Shown: piece after piece, positions 42,522 through 51,463 of the stretch
Layout: each line of letters begins with the position of its first letter
Position numbering within the stretch: position 1 is the stretch's first letter
Origin: CAWAPS01 sp963783945
Lineage (GTDB): Bacteria; Actinomycetota; Acidimicrobiia; Acidimicrobiales; Palsa-688
Length of the DNA stretch: 64,000 bases
Direction of reading: 5' to 3'
NCBI GenBank assembly: GCA_963783945.1
Contig: CAWAPS010000027.1
Location: forward strand, 14,387 to 78,386
The notes under the pieces: model-generated
What the model was told of the DNA's origin: nothing
The model's database searches: none
What the model saw: only the letters and a program-made list of their open reading frames with translations
Translations under genes and position numbers: made by a program

Positions 42522-44156
42522 TCAGCGGGGCTGCGACCCAGTTGGAGAGTCGAGCAGGAAGCCTTTGTAGCCGGAGGTGACCACGTCCTCGCAGATGTGA
42601 CGGTATCGGTCGAATCCGCCGACATAAGGCATGAAAACCCTGGGTTTGCCTTCGACGTTGGCGCCGATATACCAGGAACCCGCCTTCATGTAGAGGGTTC
42701 GTCCTGCGACCTCGTTGGTGTGGGCTAACCAGTCGCGCTGGGCTTCGTGGGTCGCCTCGATCGACTTGACGCCTCGGGCCGAGACTTCATCGATGCACTC
42801 CGCAATCCAGTCCACATGCTGTTCGATAGACATGACCATGTTGGTCAGGACGGACGGGCTGCCCGGGCCGGTAACCATGAACAGGTTGGGGAAACCGGCC
42901 ACCATGAGTCCCAGGTAGGTCTGCGGCCCTCCTGCCCATTCGTCTCCGAGCCGTCGCCCGTCCCGGCCAACGATGTCGATGCGCAGGAGGGTGCCGGTCA
43001 TGGCATCGAACCCCGTGGCAAAGATAATGCTATCCAGCGGGTAGGCGGCCCTGGTCGTCCGAAGGCCGACCTCATACAGGCCCGTGATCGATTCGGATCG
43101 CAAATCCACGAGCGTGACGTTGTCCCGGTTGAACGTCTCGTAGAAGTTGGTGTCCTTGCAAACGCGTTTTGCCCCGAATGGGTAATCCTTGGGGCAAAGC
43201 AGTTCTGCTACGGCCGGATCTTTGACCGTTTCCCGGATCTTCGAGCGCATGAATTCCGAGACGACGTCGTTGGTTACCTGGTCGGCTAGCAGATCCTTGA
43301 ATGTGGCCTGCATGGCATTGCCGCCGACCTCCCACGCTCGCTCCATGATCGTCCGCCGTTCGTCGGCGCCCACGTCGGCTACCCCAACGACCGGGCGAGG
43401 CAGGGGGAGGCCGCCGAGGGACTCACGAGAGGCCGCCCGCCGTTCGGCGTAGTGGGCCTTGACCTCTTGTTCGATTGCGGGATCCAGCGGGCGGTCATGG
43501 GCCGGCGTACTGAAGTTGGGCGTGCGCTGGAAGACGTACAGGTGGTCGGCGTGCTGAGCCACCTCAGGAATCACCTGGATCCCGGAGGAGCCTGTCCCCA
43601 CGATCCCGACGGTCTGGTCCTCGAAGCGCACCAGGCCGGGCCAGGTCCCAGTGTGGTAGACGTTGCCGCGGTAGGAGTCCGCTCCGGGTAGGTCAGGTGT
43701 CTGAGCGGTGGACAGGCAGCCAGTCGCCATGATGCAGAAACGGGCGGTAATCGTCTCGCCGTGGTCGGTACGGATGATCCACGACGAATCCTGCTCGTTG
43801 AAGTGGGCTGCGACGACCCGGGTCTCGAAGGCGATGTCGCGACGAAGGTCGAATCGGTCCGCCACGTGCCTGAGGTAGGCGAGGATCTCGGGCTGGGCCC
43901 CGTACCGGGACGTCCAGCGCCACTCCTGTTGTAGCTCAGGGGAGAAGGAGTAGCTGTAGTCGACGCTCTCGACGTCGCATCTGGCCCCGGGGTACCGATT
44001 CCAGTACCAGGTCCCGCCGACGTCGGGCGCGGCTTCCAGCACCCGCACCGTGAGCCCCGCCGCCCGCAGCTTGTAGAGCGCGTAGAGGCCGCCGAAGCCC
44101 GCGCCGACCACGACGACGTCGTGTGAGCTCTGATTTTCCGAGTCGGATGCCGTCAT
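42522..44156 (-). CDS. Baeyer-Villiger monooxygenase, cyclohexanone-monooxygenase type
   Basis: This 544-residue FAD/NADPH enzyme has GAGFGG at residues 18-23, GGTWYWNRYPGARCD at 47-61 and the extended fingerprint YRGNVYHTGTWP at 162-173, in which the usual Phe is Tyr. The second Rossmann motif is GTGSSG at 187-192. The length and the GGTWYWNRYPG block match cyclohexanone and cyclododecanone monooxygenases more closely than the enzyme at 35643. It would convert a ketone to a lactone or ester. The start at 44156 is chosen over a TTG 14 codons upstream; the ribosome site is weak. It is last in a minus-strand trio with an aldo-keto reductase and an amidohydrolase. Confidence 0.9.
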   Translation of the reverse strand: MTASDSENQSSHDVVVVGAGFGGLYALYKLRAAGLTVRVLEAAPDVGGTWYWNRYPGARCDVESVDYSYSFSPELQQEWRWTSRYGAQPEILAYLRHVADRFDLRRDIAFETRVVAAHFNEQDSSWIIRTDHGETITARFCIMATGCLSTAQTPDLPGADSYRGNVYHTGTWPGLVRFEDQTVGIVGTGSSGIQVIPEVAQHADHLYVFQRTPNFSTPAHDRPLDPAIEQEVKAHYAERRAASRESLGGLPLPRPVVGVADVGADERRTIMERAWEVGGNAMQATFKDLLADQVTNDVVSEFMRSKIRETVKDPAVAELLCPKDYPFGAKRVCKDTNFYETFNRDNVTLVDLRSESITGLYEVGLRTTRAAYPLDSIIFATGFDAMTGTLLRIDIVGRDGRRLGDEWAGGPQTYLGLMVAGFPNLFMVTGPGSPSVLTNMVMSIEQHVDWIAECIDEVSARGVKSIEATHEAQRDWLAHTNEVAGRTLYMKAGSWYIGANVEGKPRVFMPYVGGFDRYRHICEDVVTSGYKGFLLDSPTGSQPR

Positions 44157-44194
44157 TGATCTACCAACAAATCTATTCGAGGTCCAGAATCTCG

Positions 44195-45178
44195 TCAACC
44201 AGCCCCCGCAACCGCCTGGACCTCTCTCACCTCATCCTCCGAGAGCTCCCAGGATGCGCTCGCCGCATTCGCGAGCACCTGCTCCGGCCGGGTGGCTCCG
44301 GCGATGACCGACGCCACGAAGGGTTGAGACGTCAGCCACGAGATGGCGAGCTCCAGGAGGGTGTGGCCTCGCTCTCCCGCGAACAACTCGAGGTTGGCGA
44401 CGGTCTTGAACCGATCTTCTGTTAGCAGGGAAGTCTTCATCCGGTTGCTGATAGGTGTATCGACGGTAAGCCGGGATCCGGTCGAGGCAAAGGACCCGTG
44501 ACTGTACTTGCCCGTCAGGAGCCCGCTGGCGAGTGGGTAGTAGGGGAGGAGCATCATGGAGTGGCGCTCGCATGCCTCCAGCACCCCCTCTTCCCCGGGC
44601 TGCTCGAGCAGGTTGTACCGGCTCTGCGAGCTGACAAATGGTGCGAGAGCGTGTTGGTCGCTGGCCGCTCGGGCCTCGTCGATCTGCTCACCCGAGAAGC
44701 GGGAGCACCCGATCTCGCGTACCTTCCCGTCACGAACCAGTCGGTCCAGGGCGGCAAGAATGTCTTCTATAGGGGTGTCCGGGTCCGGCCGGTGCTGCTG
44801 GTACAGGTCTATGTGATCGACGCCGAGCCTTTTCAGGCTGCCCTCGAGAGCTCGGACTATTCTCTTCGGACCACGTTCGTCCGGCGACCGGATGTCCACG
44901 TTCAAGAACTTGGTCGCGATGATCAACTGATCCCTGCGGGTCCCGAGTCTCTTGAGGGCCGCTCCTACGAACTGCTCGGATTGGCCCGTACCGTTGGTCG
45001 ACGTGACGCTGTATTCCTCGGCGGTATCGATCAAGGTGACGCCGGCATCGAGAGCAGCGGAGATGATCCTCGTCGCATCGTCGAGATCGCACTGGCTGCC
45101 GAAGAAGTCGGTACCGAAGTTGTTGGTGCCGAGGCCGACTACCGGGACCTCCAGCGATCCCAGGAAACGAGTCTTCAC
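44195..45178 (-). CDS. Aldo/keto reductase
   Basis: This 327-residue NADPH-dependent aldo/keto reductase has the tetrad Asp51, Tyr56, Lys90 and His129 (DTAEEY, ATKF, YQQHRPD). The later ASVIAGATRPEQV loop binds the cofactor phosphate. It would interconvert a carbonyl and an alcohol. GGAG lies just upstream of the GTG at 45178, which excludes 29 extra codons of open frame. It is 31 bp downstream of an amidohydrolase and 38 bp upstream of the Baeyer-Villiger enzyme, and the three are probably one transcript. Confidence 0.9.
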   Translation of the reverse strand: MKTRFLGSLEVPVVGLGTNNFGTDFFGSQCDLDDATRIISAALDAGVTLIDTAEEYSVTSTNGTGQSEQFVGAALKRLGTRRDQLIIATKFLNVDIRSPDERGPKRIVRALEGSLKRLGVDHIDLYQQHRPDPDTPIEDILAALDRLVRDGKVREIGCSRFSGEQIDEARAASDQHALAPFVSSQSRYNLLEQPGEEGVLEACERHSMMLLPYYPLASGLLTGKYSHGSFASTGSRLTVDTPISNRMKTSLLTEDRFKTVANLELFAGERGHTLLELAISWLTSQPFVASVIAGATRPEQVLANAASASWELSEDEVREVQAVAGAG

Positions 45179-45209
45179 GTCCGCTCCATTTGCTCTTGCG
45201 GTCAGCTGG

Positions 45210-46376
45210 TTAGAAGGGCTCGCCTTTCTCGCAGGCTGGCTCACCCACCGAGGGGAACAGATCAAGAAAGGCCCCTCGGGTTATGCGATAGGTGGTGCCC
45301 TCGTCGACGTCGTCGAAGAGCTCATGCAGCGTCTTTTGGGTATGGCCGAACGTGCCCTCGATATGCGGATAGTCGCTCCCGAACATGACGTTTCGGTACC
45401 CGACCGCCGTGCACGCCCGTACTGCCGTCCTATCGTGCTGAAACGAGGCATATACCTGCTCGTACACGATTTCACGAGGTGAGCGCGACAGGACGGGCCG
45501 AACCCACAGCCGATGCTGACGGTAACCCTCTTCGATCCGGTCGGCAATGAAGGGAACCCAGGTGGCTCCACCCTCAGAGATCAGCAGCCGGAGTTTCGGA
45601 TGACGGTCCAGGACACCCGAGGCCACCAGCGTGGTCGCCATCCGTTGCCCGCTGTAGCTCGACTCCACGTAGTTCATCAGCGCGCCACCGGGCCCCCTGA
45701 AGGGTCGGTTGTCCGGATGGTCGGGAGACTTGGCATCGGACCCCACGTGCACGGCCAGCACCATCCCCGCCTCTTCGGCTGCTGACCACAATGGCTCCCA
45801 GCTGTCGTGATTCCAGTTAGGCCGGTCCCGCTCCAGGGCACTGGGGAGGCTGATCGCGAGAAACCCCATCCCCGCGGCCCGGACGGTTTCGGTCACCGCG
45901 TCCTCAACCGAGAGGATGGAGATCTCGGCCGCGGGTACGACGCGCCCGGTTACATCCAGGAACTCTTCCTTCAGCCAGTCGTTGAATACCCTGACGCCTT
46001 CCCTGTAAAGCACGGGGTCCTGGATAAGCCCGGCCCATAGGCCGATCGATGGATATACAAGCTCTCCCCAGACTCCTTCACCGTCGAGATCCTGGAGGCG
46101 GATACGGACGTCGAAGGCACCGGGTGGGCGATTGAGGTCCCCGGCTGTCATCCCGACGCCGGCGCGCCCGATACTTCGAACGAACTCTTCATCGAGGACG
46201 GCGTTGGCCGGTCTGGTCCGCTGAAACGTACGGCCGTCGACGTGAATCTGCTCCGTGCGCTCGTCGATCAATTCGCTTCGGGGCATTCGTCCGGCCAGGT
46301 CGGCGGGGAGGCGCGTGGTCCAGAGATCCTTCGGCTCGAGCACATGGGAGTCGCCCGAATTAGTCCAGAGCTTCAT
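45210..46376 (-). CDS. Amidohydrolase-2 family protein (ACMSD-like)
   Basis: This 388-residue protein has the metal motif Asp9-x-His11 (SGDSHVLEPKDLW), a central AVHVGSD and the C-terminal MFGSDYPHIEGTF. Of three clustered ATGs, the one at 46376 has GGAG six bases upstream. It leads a minus-strand operon with the aldo-keto reductase and Baeyer-Villiger enzyme, and its promoter region is shared with the divergent amidohydrolase at 46525. A palindromic box lies midway. It may open or decarboxylate the product of the Baeyer-Villiger branch, which is inference. Confidence 0.83.
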   Translation of the reverse strand: MKLWTNSGDSHVLEPKDLWTTRLPADLAGRMPRSELIDERTEQIHVDGRTFQRTRPANAVLDEEFVRSIGRAGVGMTAGDLNRPPGAFDVRIRLQDLDGEGVWGELVYPSIGLWAGLIQDPVLYREGVRVFNDWLKEEFLDVTGRVVPAAEISILSVEDAVTETVRAAGMGFLAISLPSALERDRPNWNHDSWEPLWSAAEEAGMVLAVHVGSDAKSPDHPDNRPFRGPGGALMNYVESSYSGQRMATTLVASGVLDRHPKLRLLISEGGATWVPFIADRIEEGYRQHRLWVRPVLSRSPREIVYEQVYASFQHDRTAVRACTAVGYRNVMFGSDYPHIEGTFGHTQKTLHELFDDVDEGTTYRITRGAFLDLFPSVGEPACEKGEPF

Positions 46377-46436
46377 GCGCATCTCCATCGTCCGTGGCGT
46401 GACCGGCCGCGGCATGTTACTGCCGGGCTCAACGTT

Positions 46437-46454
46437 CAGTCAAGCGCTTGCTTG
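46437..46454 (-). promoter_or_regulatory. KstR2-like palindromic box in a divergent promoter
   Basis: This is the exact reverse complement of the 18-bp box at 37115-37132, with palindromic core CAAGCGCTTG at 46441-46450. It lies in the 148-bp gap between two divergent amidohydrolase genes, about 60-70 bp from each start, an ideal place for one regulator to control both operons. Confidence 0.55.
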
Positions 46455-46524
46455 ATTGTGCCTACCACCCAGGTACTACAATGGGGGGCGAGGTCGGCTT
46501 CCGGACCGAAGAGGAGGTAGCTCC

Positions 46525-47721
46525 GTGTCGAAGGTGCTTGGTTTCTCCGTGTTTGATGCTGACAACCACATGTATGAGACTGAGGACGCGTTTACGAAGT
46601 TCCTCCCGGACCAGTACCGGGGTGCGATCGACTACGTGGATGTAAGGGGACGCAGGAAGATTGCGGTGCGGGGGCGGATTTCGGAGTACATCCCGAATCC
46701 CACGTTCGAGATCGTGGCCCGGCCGGGCGCGCAGGAGGAGTACTTCCGGAGAGGGAATCCAGAGGGCAAGAGCCGAAGAGAGATCTTCGGGGAGCCCATG
46801 CGCTCCATCCCCGCCTTTCGTGAGCCGGCGCCGCGGCTGGAACTGATGGACGAGCAGGGCGTGGATCGCTCGCTGATGTTCCCAACCTTGGCGAGCGTGT
46901 TGGAAGAGCGAATGAAGGAAGACCCGGAGCTGACTCATGCCGTCATCCACGCACTCAACGAGTGGATGTACGAGATCTGGCAGTTCAATTTCCGGGATCG
47001 GATATTCGCCACCCCCGTCATTACATTGCCGATTGTGGAGCGGGCCATCGAAGAGCTGGAGTGGGTAGCGGCCCGAGGGGCGAGGGCGGTATTGATCCGC
47101 CCGGCTCCCGTGCCCGGGTACCGGGGACCGCGGTCATTCGCCCTGCCGGAGTTTGATCCGTTCTGGGAGAAGGTGGTTGAGCACGATATCCTCGTGGCAC
47201 TCCATTCCTCCGACAGCGGCTACACCCGCTACGCCAACGAATGGATGGGAAGCGACCGGGAGCATTTGCCGTTTCAGCCGCAGGCGTTCAGGTTGCTCTC
47301 CAGCTGGCGGCCGATTGAGGACGCGGTCTCGTCGCTGGTGTGCCACGGGACGCTTTCACGCTTTCCATCCTTGAAGGTAGCGGTGGTGGAGAACGGTTCG
47401 AGCTGGGTCGAGCCGCTGCTGAAGCGAATGGGCGACGTGTATAAGAAGATTCCGCAGGATTTCGAAGAGGACCCCGTTGTCGTGATGAAGCGCAACGTGC
47501 ACATCAGCCCGTTCTGGGAAGACGATCTCGGTGAGCTGGCCGGATTGATCGGCGTCGACCGCGTTCTGTTCGGATCGGATTTTCCCCATCCGGAGGGCTT
47601 GGGGCAGCCGGCGAGCTATGTGGATGAGCTCTCCGGACTGGCGGATGAGGTCGTGCGCAAGATCATGGGCGGCAACCTCGCCAGGCTCATGGACGTCGAA
47701 GTCGCCACGTCGGCGTCCTAG
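46525..47721 (+). CDS. Amidohydrolase-2 family protein (ACMSD-like), variant metal motif
   Basis: This 398-residue amidohydrolase-2 protein begins VSKVLGFSVFDADNHMYE, so the first metal motif is Asp13-x-His15 with Asn between. A central ALHSSDSGY and the C-terminal LFGSDFPHPEGLGQP complete the site. It resembles a subgroup seen in mycobacteria with YETEDAF after the first motif. The GTG start is preceded by GAGGAGG; the frame opens 23 codons earlier. It is followed 4 bp later by an SDR, so the pair is likely translated together. It is divergent from the amidohydrolase at 45210. Confidence 0.84.
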   Translation: MSKVLGFSVFDADNHMYETEDAFTKFLPDQYRGAIDYVDVRGRRKIAVRGRISEYIPNPTFEIVARPGAQEEYFRRGNPEGKSRREIFGEPMRSIPAFREPAPRLELMDEQGVDRSLMFPTLASVLEERMKEDPELTHAVIHALNEWMYEIWQFNFRDRIFATPVITLPIVERAIEELEWVAARGARAVLIRPAPVPGYRGPRSFALPEFDPFWEKVVEHDILVALHSSDSGYTRYANEWMGSDREHLPFQPQAFRLLSSWRPIEDAVSSLVCHGTLSRFPSLKVAVVENGSSWVEPLLKRMGDVYKKIPQDFEEDPVVVMKRNVHISPFWEDDLGELAGLIGVDRVLFGSDFPHPEGLGQPASYVDELSGLADEVVRKIMGGNLARLMDVEVATSAS

Positions 47722-47725
47722 GGGC

Positions 47726-48499
47726 GTGGAGCGCCTGGCCGGCCGGGCCGCGCTGATCACCGGCGCGGCGAGAGGAATTGGGAAAGCAACGGCTGAGCGA
47801 TTGGCGGCGGAAGGGGCCGCGGTGATGGTCACCGATGTCAGCGACGAGGGGGGGGAGGCGGTCGCCGCTGACCTGACGAGGGGAGGAGGGCGCGCCAGTT
47901 ACCGGCATCTCGATGTCGTCTCGGAGTCCGACTGGCAAGAGACGGTGAACGGCACGGTCGCGGCGTTCGGCGGTCTCGACGTCCTTGTCAACAATGCGGG
48001 GGTCCATGGTGAGCCCGAGCCCATCGAGTCGACCAGCCTGGCGAACTGGGATCGCAGCATCGCCATCCTGCAGACCGGAGTCTTCCTGGGCATGAAGTGG
48101 GCGGCGCCCGCGTTGCTGTTGTCGTCCCACGCTTCGATCATCAACATCAGTTCCGTCTTCGGTGCCAGTGGCGGGTTCGGGACGGCACCCGCCTATCATG
48201 CGGCCAAAGGTGCCGTGCGCATTCTGACCAAGTCTGCGGCACTGCACTGGGCCCAACAGGGGGTACGAGTCAACTCGATCCACCCCGGCTTTATTGAGAC
48301 CCCGCTTCTCAGACCGGAAGCCATCCGGGAACGAACCGGCTCACCCGAGATCTTCGAAACGATGATTGATATGACACCTATGGGGCGGCTGGGGCAGCCC
48401 GAGGAAGTCGCGGCCGCTGTGGCCTACCTGGCCAGTGACGACTCATCCTTTGTGACCGGCTCGGAACTCTATATCGACGGCGGTTACATGGCTCGCTAG
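47726..48499 (+). CDS. SDR-family NAD(P)-dependent dehydrogenase
   Basis: This 257-residue SDR carries TGAARGIG at residues 12-19, NNAG at 89-92, Ser142 and Tyr157/Lys161 (YHAAK). The late SDDSSFVTGSELYIDGGY segment is characteristic of FabG-like and 3-alpha/20-beta-hydroxysteroid dehydrogenase-like proteins. The GTG start lies 4 bp after the amidohydrolase stop, giving tight coupling. I rejected a longer frame that overlaps the amidohydrolase. It is convergent with the binding-lipoprotein gene at 48567. Confidence 0.88.
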   Translation: MERLAGRAALITGAARGIGKATAERLAAEGAAVMVTDVSDEGGEAVAADLTRGGGRASYRHLDVVSESDWQETVNGTVAAFGGLDVLVNNAGVHGEPEPIESTSLANWDRSIAILQTGVFLGMKWAAPALLLSSHASIINISSVFGASGGFGTAPAYHAAKGAVRILTKSAALHWAQQGVRVNSIHPGFIETPLLRPEAIRERTGSPEIFETMIDMTPMGRLGQPEEVAAAVAYLASDDSSFVTGSELYIDGGYMAR

Positions 48500-48566
48500 G
48501 AGCTCGCCGTCCCGGTTGGTTGCCGGCCTTCTGGCCCCTGCGTCGGTGGACCGTCAGTCGCTGGGG

Positions 48567-49880
48567 CTATGACACCTTCTGGCCGGGGACGGTCTTTCCG
48601 CAGATCGGCTCCATTCCGGGCACGAGGTCAAAGGTGGTGCCGGAGTACTTGGTGATCCAGGCGCAGTTGTCCACTCCTGAGTAAAGCCCGCGTGCGGACA
48701 GGGCAAAACTCAGGTTGTGGGTGCCGTACAGTCCTTCGCCGTTGAAGTTGTCGATACCAAGCATGGCGTTGATAAACGAGGCCTGGGTGGGGTGGGCGCC
48801 GGCGGCCTTGAGCCCCTGGACGAACGCAGCCACTGCCAGGTAACCCTGGTACTCGCCGAAGGTGGGATCGCCGGTGAACCCGGCGTAGGTCTTCATGATG
48901 CTGGCCAGCTTCTGGGTGGCGGCGGTGTTCAGTTCGATCGGCTCGTAGCCGGTGAGGAAGTACTGACCCTGGGCTATCTGTTCGGCTCCCGGCCCTCCAG
49001 CGGTCAGGTCGGCGCCGTAGCCCGTGGAGTTGAGGACGGCTTTGAGGTTGACCCCCTCCTGGCGGAGCGCCTGTACGAGCGCGAACTCGGTGTTCTGGAT
49101 GATGGGGGATATCAGTCCATTCGATCCCGCGCTCTTTATGGCCAGGGTGACCGGTCCGACGTTGGTGCCACCGAAGGGGAAGTTGGCATTGAGGTATCCG
49201 ACCTTGATGCCCGCGTCCTGGGCCGAGATGGCGCTGCCCTTGGCCACGTCCGATGAGCTCGGGGATATGCCGTAGCCGATCGCGGCCATGTTGGTGACGC
49301 CCAGGGTCTTCAATATCGTGCCGTACTGGCTGAACACCTTGGTGAAGTCCTCGGTGCCGGTGATGGAGAACATGTTGCGGTCAGTGAGCCATTCCCCGGC
49401 GTCCACGTCCGCCCCGACCACCGGGATCCCGTGGGCGGCCAGGAACGGAGCGGCCGCGAAGGTCATCGATGAGTTGGCCACCACGGCGAAGACGTGATTC
49501 TGATCGACGAGCTTCTGCGCCGCGGCCAGGGCACCTGCCGTACTGGTGGCGGAATCGGCCACCACGTACTTGATGTGGTAGCCCTCCTGGGCGGCCAGAC
49601 CTACTCCCGCTTTGACGCCGATAGGCAAGGTCTTGGAACTTGGGGCGCCGGGCCCGGTGATGTCGGCCAGCACGCCGAGGGTATATGTCGTGCTACTCCC
49701 CGCGGCCGAAGGAGCCGAGCCCGTGGGAGCCGTACCCGAGGCAGCCGTGCCCGAAGGAGCGGTGCTCGACTGGGGCGTGGTACTGCCGGTACTGCTCGGC
49801 TTGGACGATGAGCTGCAAGCCCCCGCCACCACGAGCAGTCCGGCCGCCACCACGAACAGCAAAGACTTGCGATAGATCAT
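48567..49880 (-). CDS. Branched-chain-amino-acid-type ABC substrate-binding lipoprotein
   Basis: This 437-residue receptor has a signal peptide with lipobox VAGAC (Cys22), then a 40-residue Ser/Thr/Ala/Pro tether with repeated SGTA/TGSA-like units, then a Peripl_BP_6 domain starting TYTLGVLADITGP. The ATG at 49880 is preceded by GGGGGG; an open frame upstream is not coding. No permease or ATPase genes are nearby. Upstream repeats with 12-bp spacing match those of the binding-lipoprotein gene at 25056, so the two are probably co-regulated. Confidence 0.86.
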   Translation of the reverse strand: MIYRKSLLFVVAAGLLVVAGACSSSSKPSSTGSTTPQSSTAPSGTAASGTAPTGSAPSAAGSSTTYTLGVLADITGPGAPSSKTLPIGVKAGVGLAAQEGYHIKYVVADSATSTAGALAAAQKLVDQNHVFAVVANSSMTFAAAPFLAAHGIPVVGADVDAGEWLTDRNMFSITGTEDFTKVFSQYGTILKTLGVTNMAAIGYGISPSSSDVAKGSAISAQDAGIKVGYLNANFPFGGTNVGPVTLAIKSAGSNGLISPIIQNTEFALVQALRQEGVNLKAVLNSTGYGADLTAGGPGAEQIAQGQYFLTGYEPIELNTAATQKLASIMKTYAGFTGDPTFGEYQGYLAVAAFVQGLKAAGAHPTQASFINAMLGIDNFNGEGLYGTHNLSFALSARGLYSGVDNCAWITKYSGTTFDLVPGMEPICGKTVPGQKVS

Positions 49881-49947
49881 GCCCAATCCCCCCTGACTGT
49901 CGCTGATGACCTTCACCGGCCCACCTGGAGCCGACCTCAGCTTACAT

Positions 49948-49977
49948 AGATCAGAGCATAGATCAAAAGATAGGTCG
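49948..49977 (-). promoter_or_regulatory. TGATCT direct repeats at 12-bp spacing
   Basis: Reading toward the minus-strand lipoprotein gene, TGATCT occurs twice exactly 12 bp apart (49960-49965 and 49948-49953), with a weaker third unit CGACCT another 12 bp out (49972-49977). Flanking bases also resemble those at 24935-24970. It lies 68-97 bp upstream of the start codon and within the divergent gap to the P450 gene. Confidence 0.55.
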
Positions 49978-50112
49978 GGGGTAGGCAGGGTCCGCGGTTC
50001 CGGTAGCTGCTGAGTGCATGGCGGATTCGGCCATGGCACGCGGTGCCACGACGGAGCTATGCTCTCGGGCAGCGAAGACTGGGGTGAGAAAGCCCGCGCA
50101 GGGAGGGAACTC

Positions 50113-51390
50113 ATGAGTTTCATGACCGACGGCCCCGTCGTCGACTTCTTCACCGATCCGTCGCTGATCGTCGACCCGTACCCCTACTACGAGGAGGTGC
50201 GGCGAAACGGGCCAGTGTGGCAGGAGCCAGTGCACGGGGCGTTCGTCATCACCGGCTACGACGAGATCTCGGCGGTGTACCGGGACCCAGAGACGTTCTC
50301 GTCCTTGAACTCCTTCTGCGGCCCGTTGATGCAGCTGCCCGAACCGCCCGAAGGTGACGATGCCAATGACTTGATCCGGCGGCACCGGAAGGCGTTCCCG
50401 GCCCACGACATAGTCGGGACGATGGACCCGCCTGACCACACGTCGCACCGCGGGTTGATGATGCGCATGCTTACACCGAAGCGACTCCAGGAAAACGAAG
50501 CGTTCATGTGGCGGCTCGCCGACCAGGTGATCGACGAGTTCGCGGCGCGGGGGACCTGTGAGTTCATCGGCGAGTACGCCCAGCCGTTCGCCCTGCTGGT
50601 GATCGCCGACCTGCTCGGGATCCCAGAGTCGGACCACGCCGCACTGCGAGCCGAGTTCGTGGCCGCCGGCCAACCAGGGAAGCTGGGTGAGCCCTTCCCC
50701 CAGGATCCGTTCTCGTTCCTGACCGACTGGTTCACCGCCTACATCGAGGATCGCCGGCGCCAGCCTCGCGACGACGTGCTGACCCAGATGTCGCTGACAA
50801 CATTTCCGGACGGATCGGTGCCTGACGTGATGGACGTCGTGCGGGCGGCGACCTTTCTGTTCGCCGGCGGCCAGGGGACGTCAGCGAGATTCCTCGGCAA
50901 TGTGGTGCAGCTGCTCGCCGAAGACCTCGACCTACAGCAGCTCCTGCGCCGCGAACGCGTTCGCATCCCGAACCTCGTGGAGGAGGGACTGCGGGTTCGA
51001 AGCCCGGTGAAGGTGAACTTTCGATTGGCGCGGAAGTCGATGATCCTCGCCGGCGTGCACATCCCGGCCGGGAGTACCCTCATGCTGCTCGTGCAAGCGG
51101 CCAACCGTGACCCGGATCGGTTCGAGTGCCCGGCGCAGTTCCACATCGACCGCCCGAACGCCCGAGAGCATGTGGCCTTCGGGCGCGGGATCCACTCCTG
51201 CCCCGGGGGCCCGTTGGTGCGAGCGGACGCCAAAGTTACCCTCGAGCGGCTGCTCAGCCGGTTTCAGGAGCTCCGCATCGCCGAAGTGGAGCACGGCCCG
51301 CCCGCCGACCGCCGCTTCGACTACACCCCGTCGTGGATCCTGCGCGGGCTCAGTGCCCTGCATCTCGAACTGACGTTGGCTTCAGGCTAG
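50113..51390 (+). CDS. Cytochrome P450
   Basis: This 425-residue soluble bacterial P450 shows the oxygen-activation helix AGGQGTSA (251-258), the ExxR pair Glu291/Arg294, and the heme loop FGRGIHSCPGG with Cys363 as the thiolate ligand. The acid/alcohol pair position before Thr256 is Gly-Thr rather than Asp/Glu-Thr, which is unusual but found in some families. GGGAGGGAA precedes the ATG at 50113; the frame opens 33 codons earlier. It is the first of nine co-oriented genes and probably performs the entry hydroxylation. Ferredoxin and reductase genes are not in the window. Confidence 0.9.
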   Translation: MSFMTDGPVVDFFTDPSLIVDPYPYYEEVRRNGPVWQEPVHGAFVITGYDEISAVYRDPETFSSLNSFCGPLMQLPEPPEGDDANDLIRRHRKAFPAHDIVGTMDPPDHTSHRGLMMRMLTPKRLQENEAFMWRLADQVIDEFAARGTCEFIGEYAQPFALLVIADLLGIPESDHAALRAEFVAAGQPGKLGEPFPQDPFSFLTDWFTAYIEDRRRQPRDDVLTQMSLTTFPDGSVPDVMDVVRAATFLFAGGQGTSARFLGNVVQLLAEDLDLQQLLRRERVRIPNLVEEGLRVRSPVKVNFRLARKSMILAGVHIPAGSTLMLLVQAANRDPDRFECPAQFHIDRPNAREHVAFGRGIHSCPGGPLVRADAKVTLERLLSRFQELRIAEVEHGPPADRRFDYTPSWILRGLSALHLELTLASG

Positions 51391-51463
51391 GCCGGTAAGG
51401 TAGAGCGGTGGCACGCAGTGCCATGACCGGGTTATCATGTCGTCTGACAGAAAGAGGGATGCC

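Noticed and set aside
44903..44912. Additional CAAGNNCTTG palindromes (also at 9042 and 49626)
   Set aside because: They match only the 10-bp core and lie inside coding or pseudogene sequence, so they are probably chance hits.
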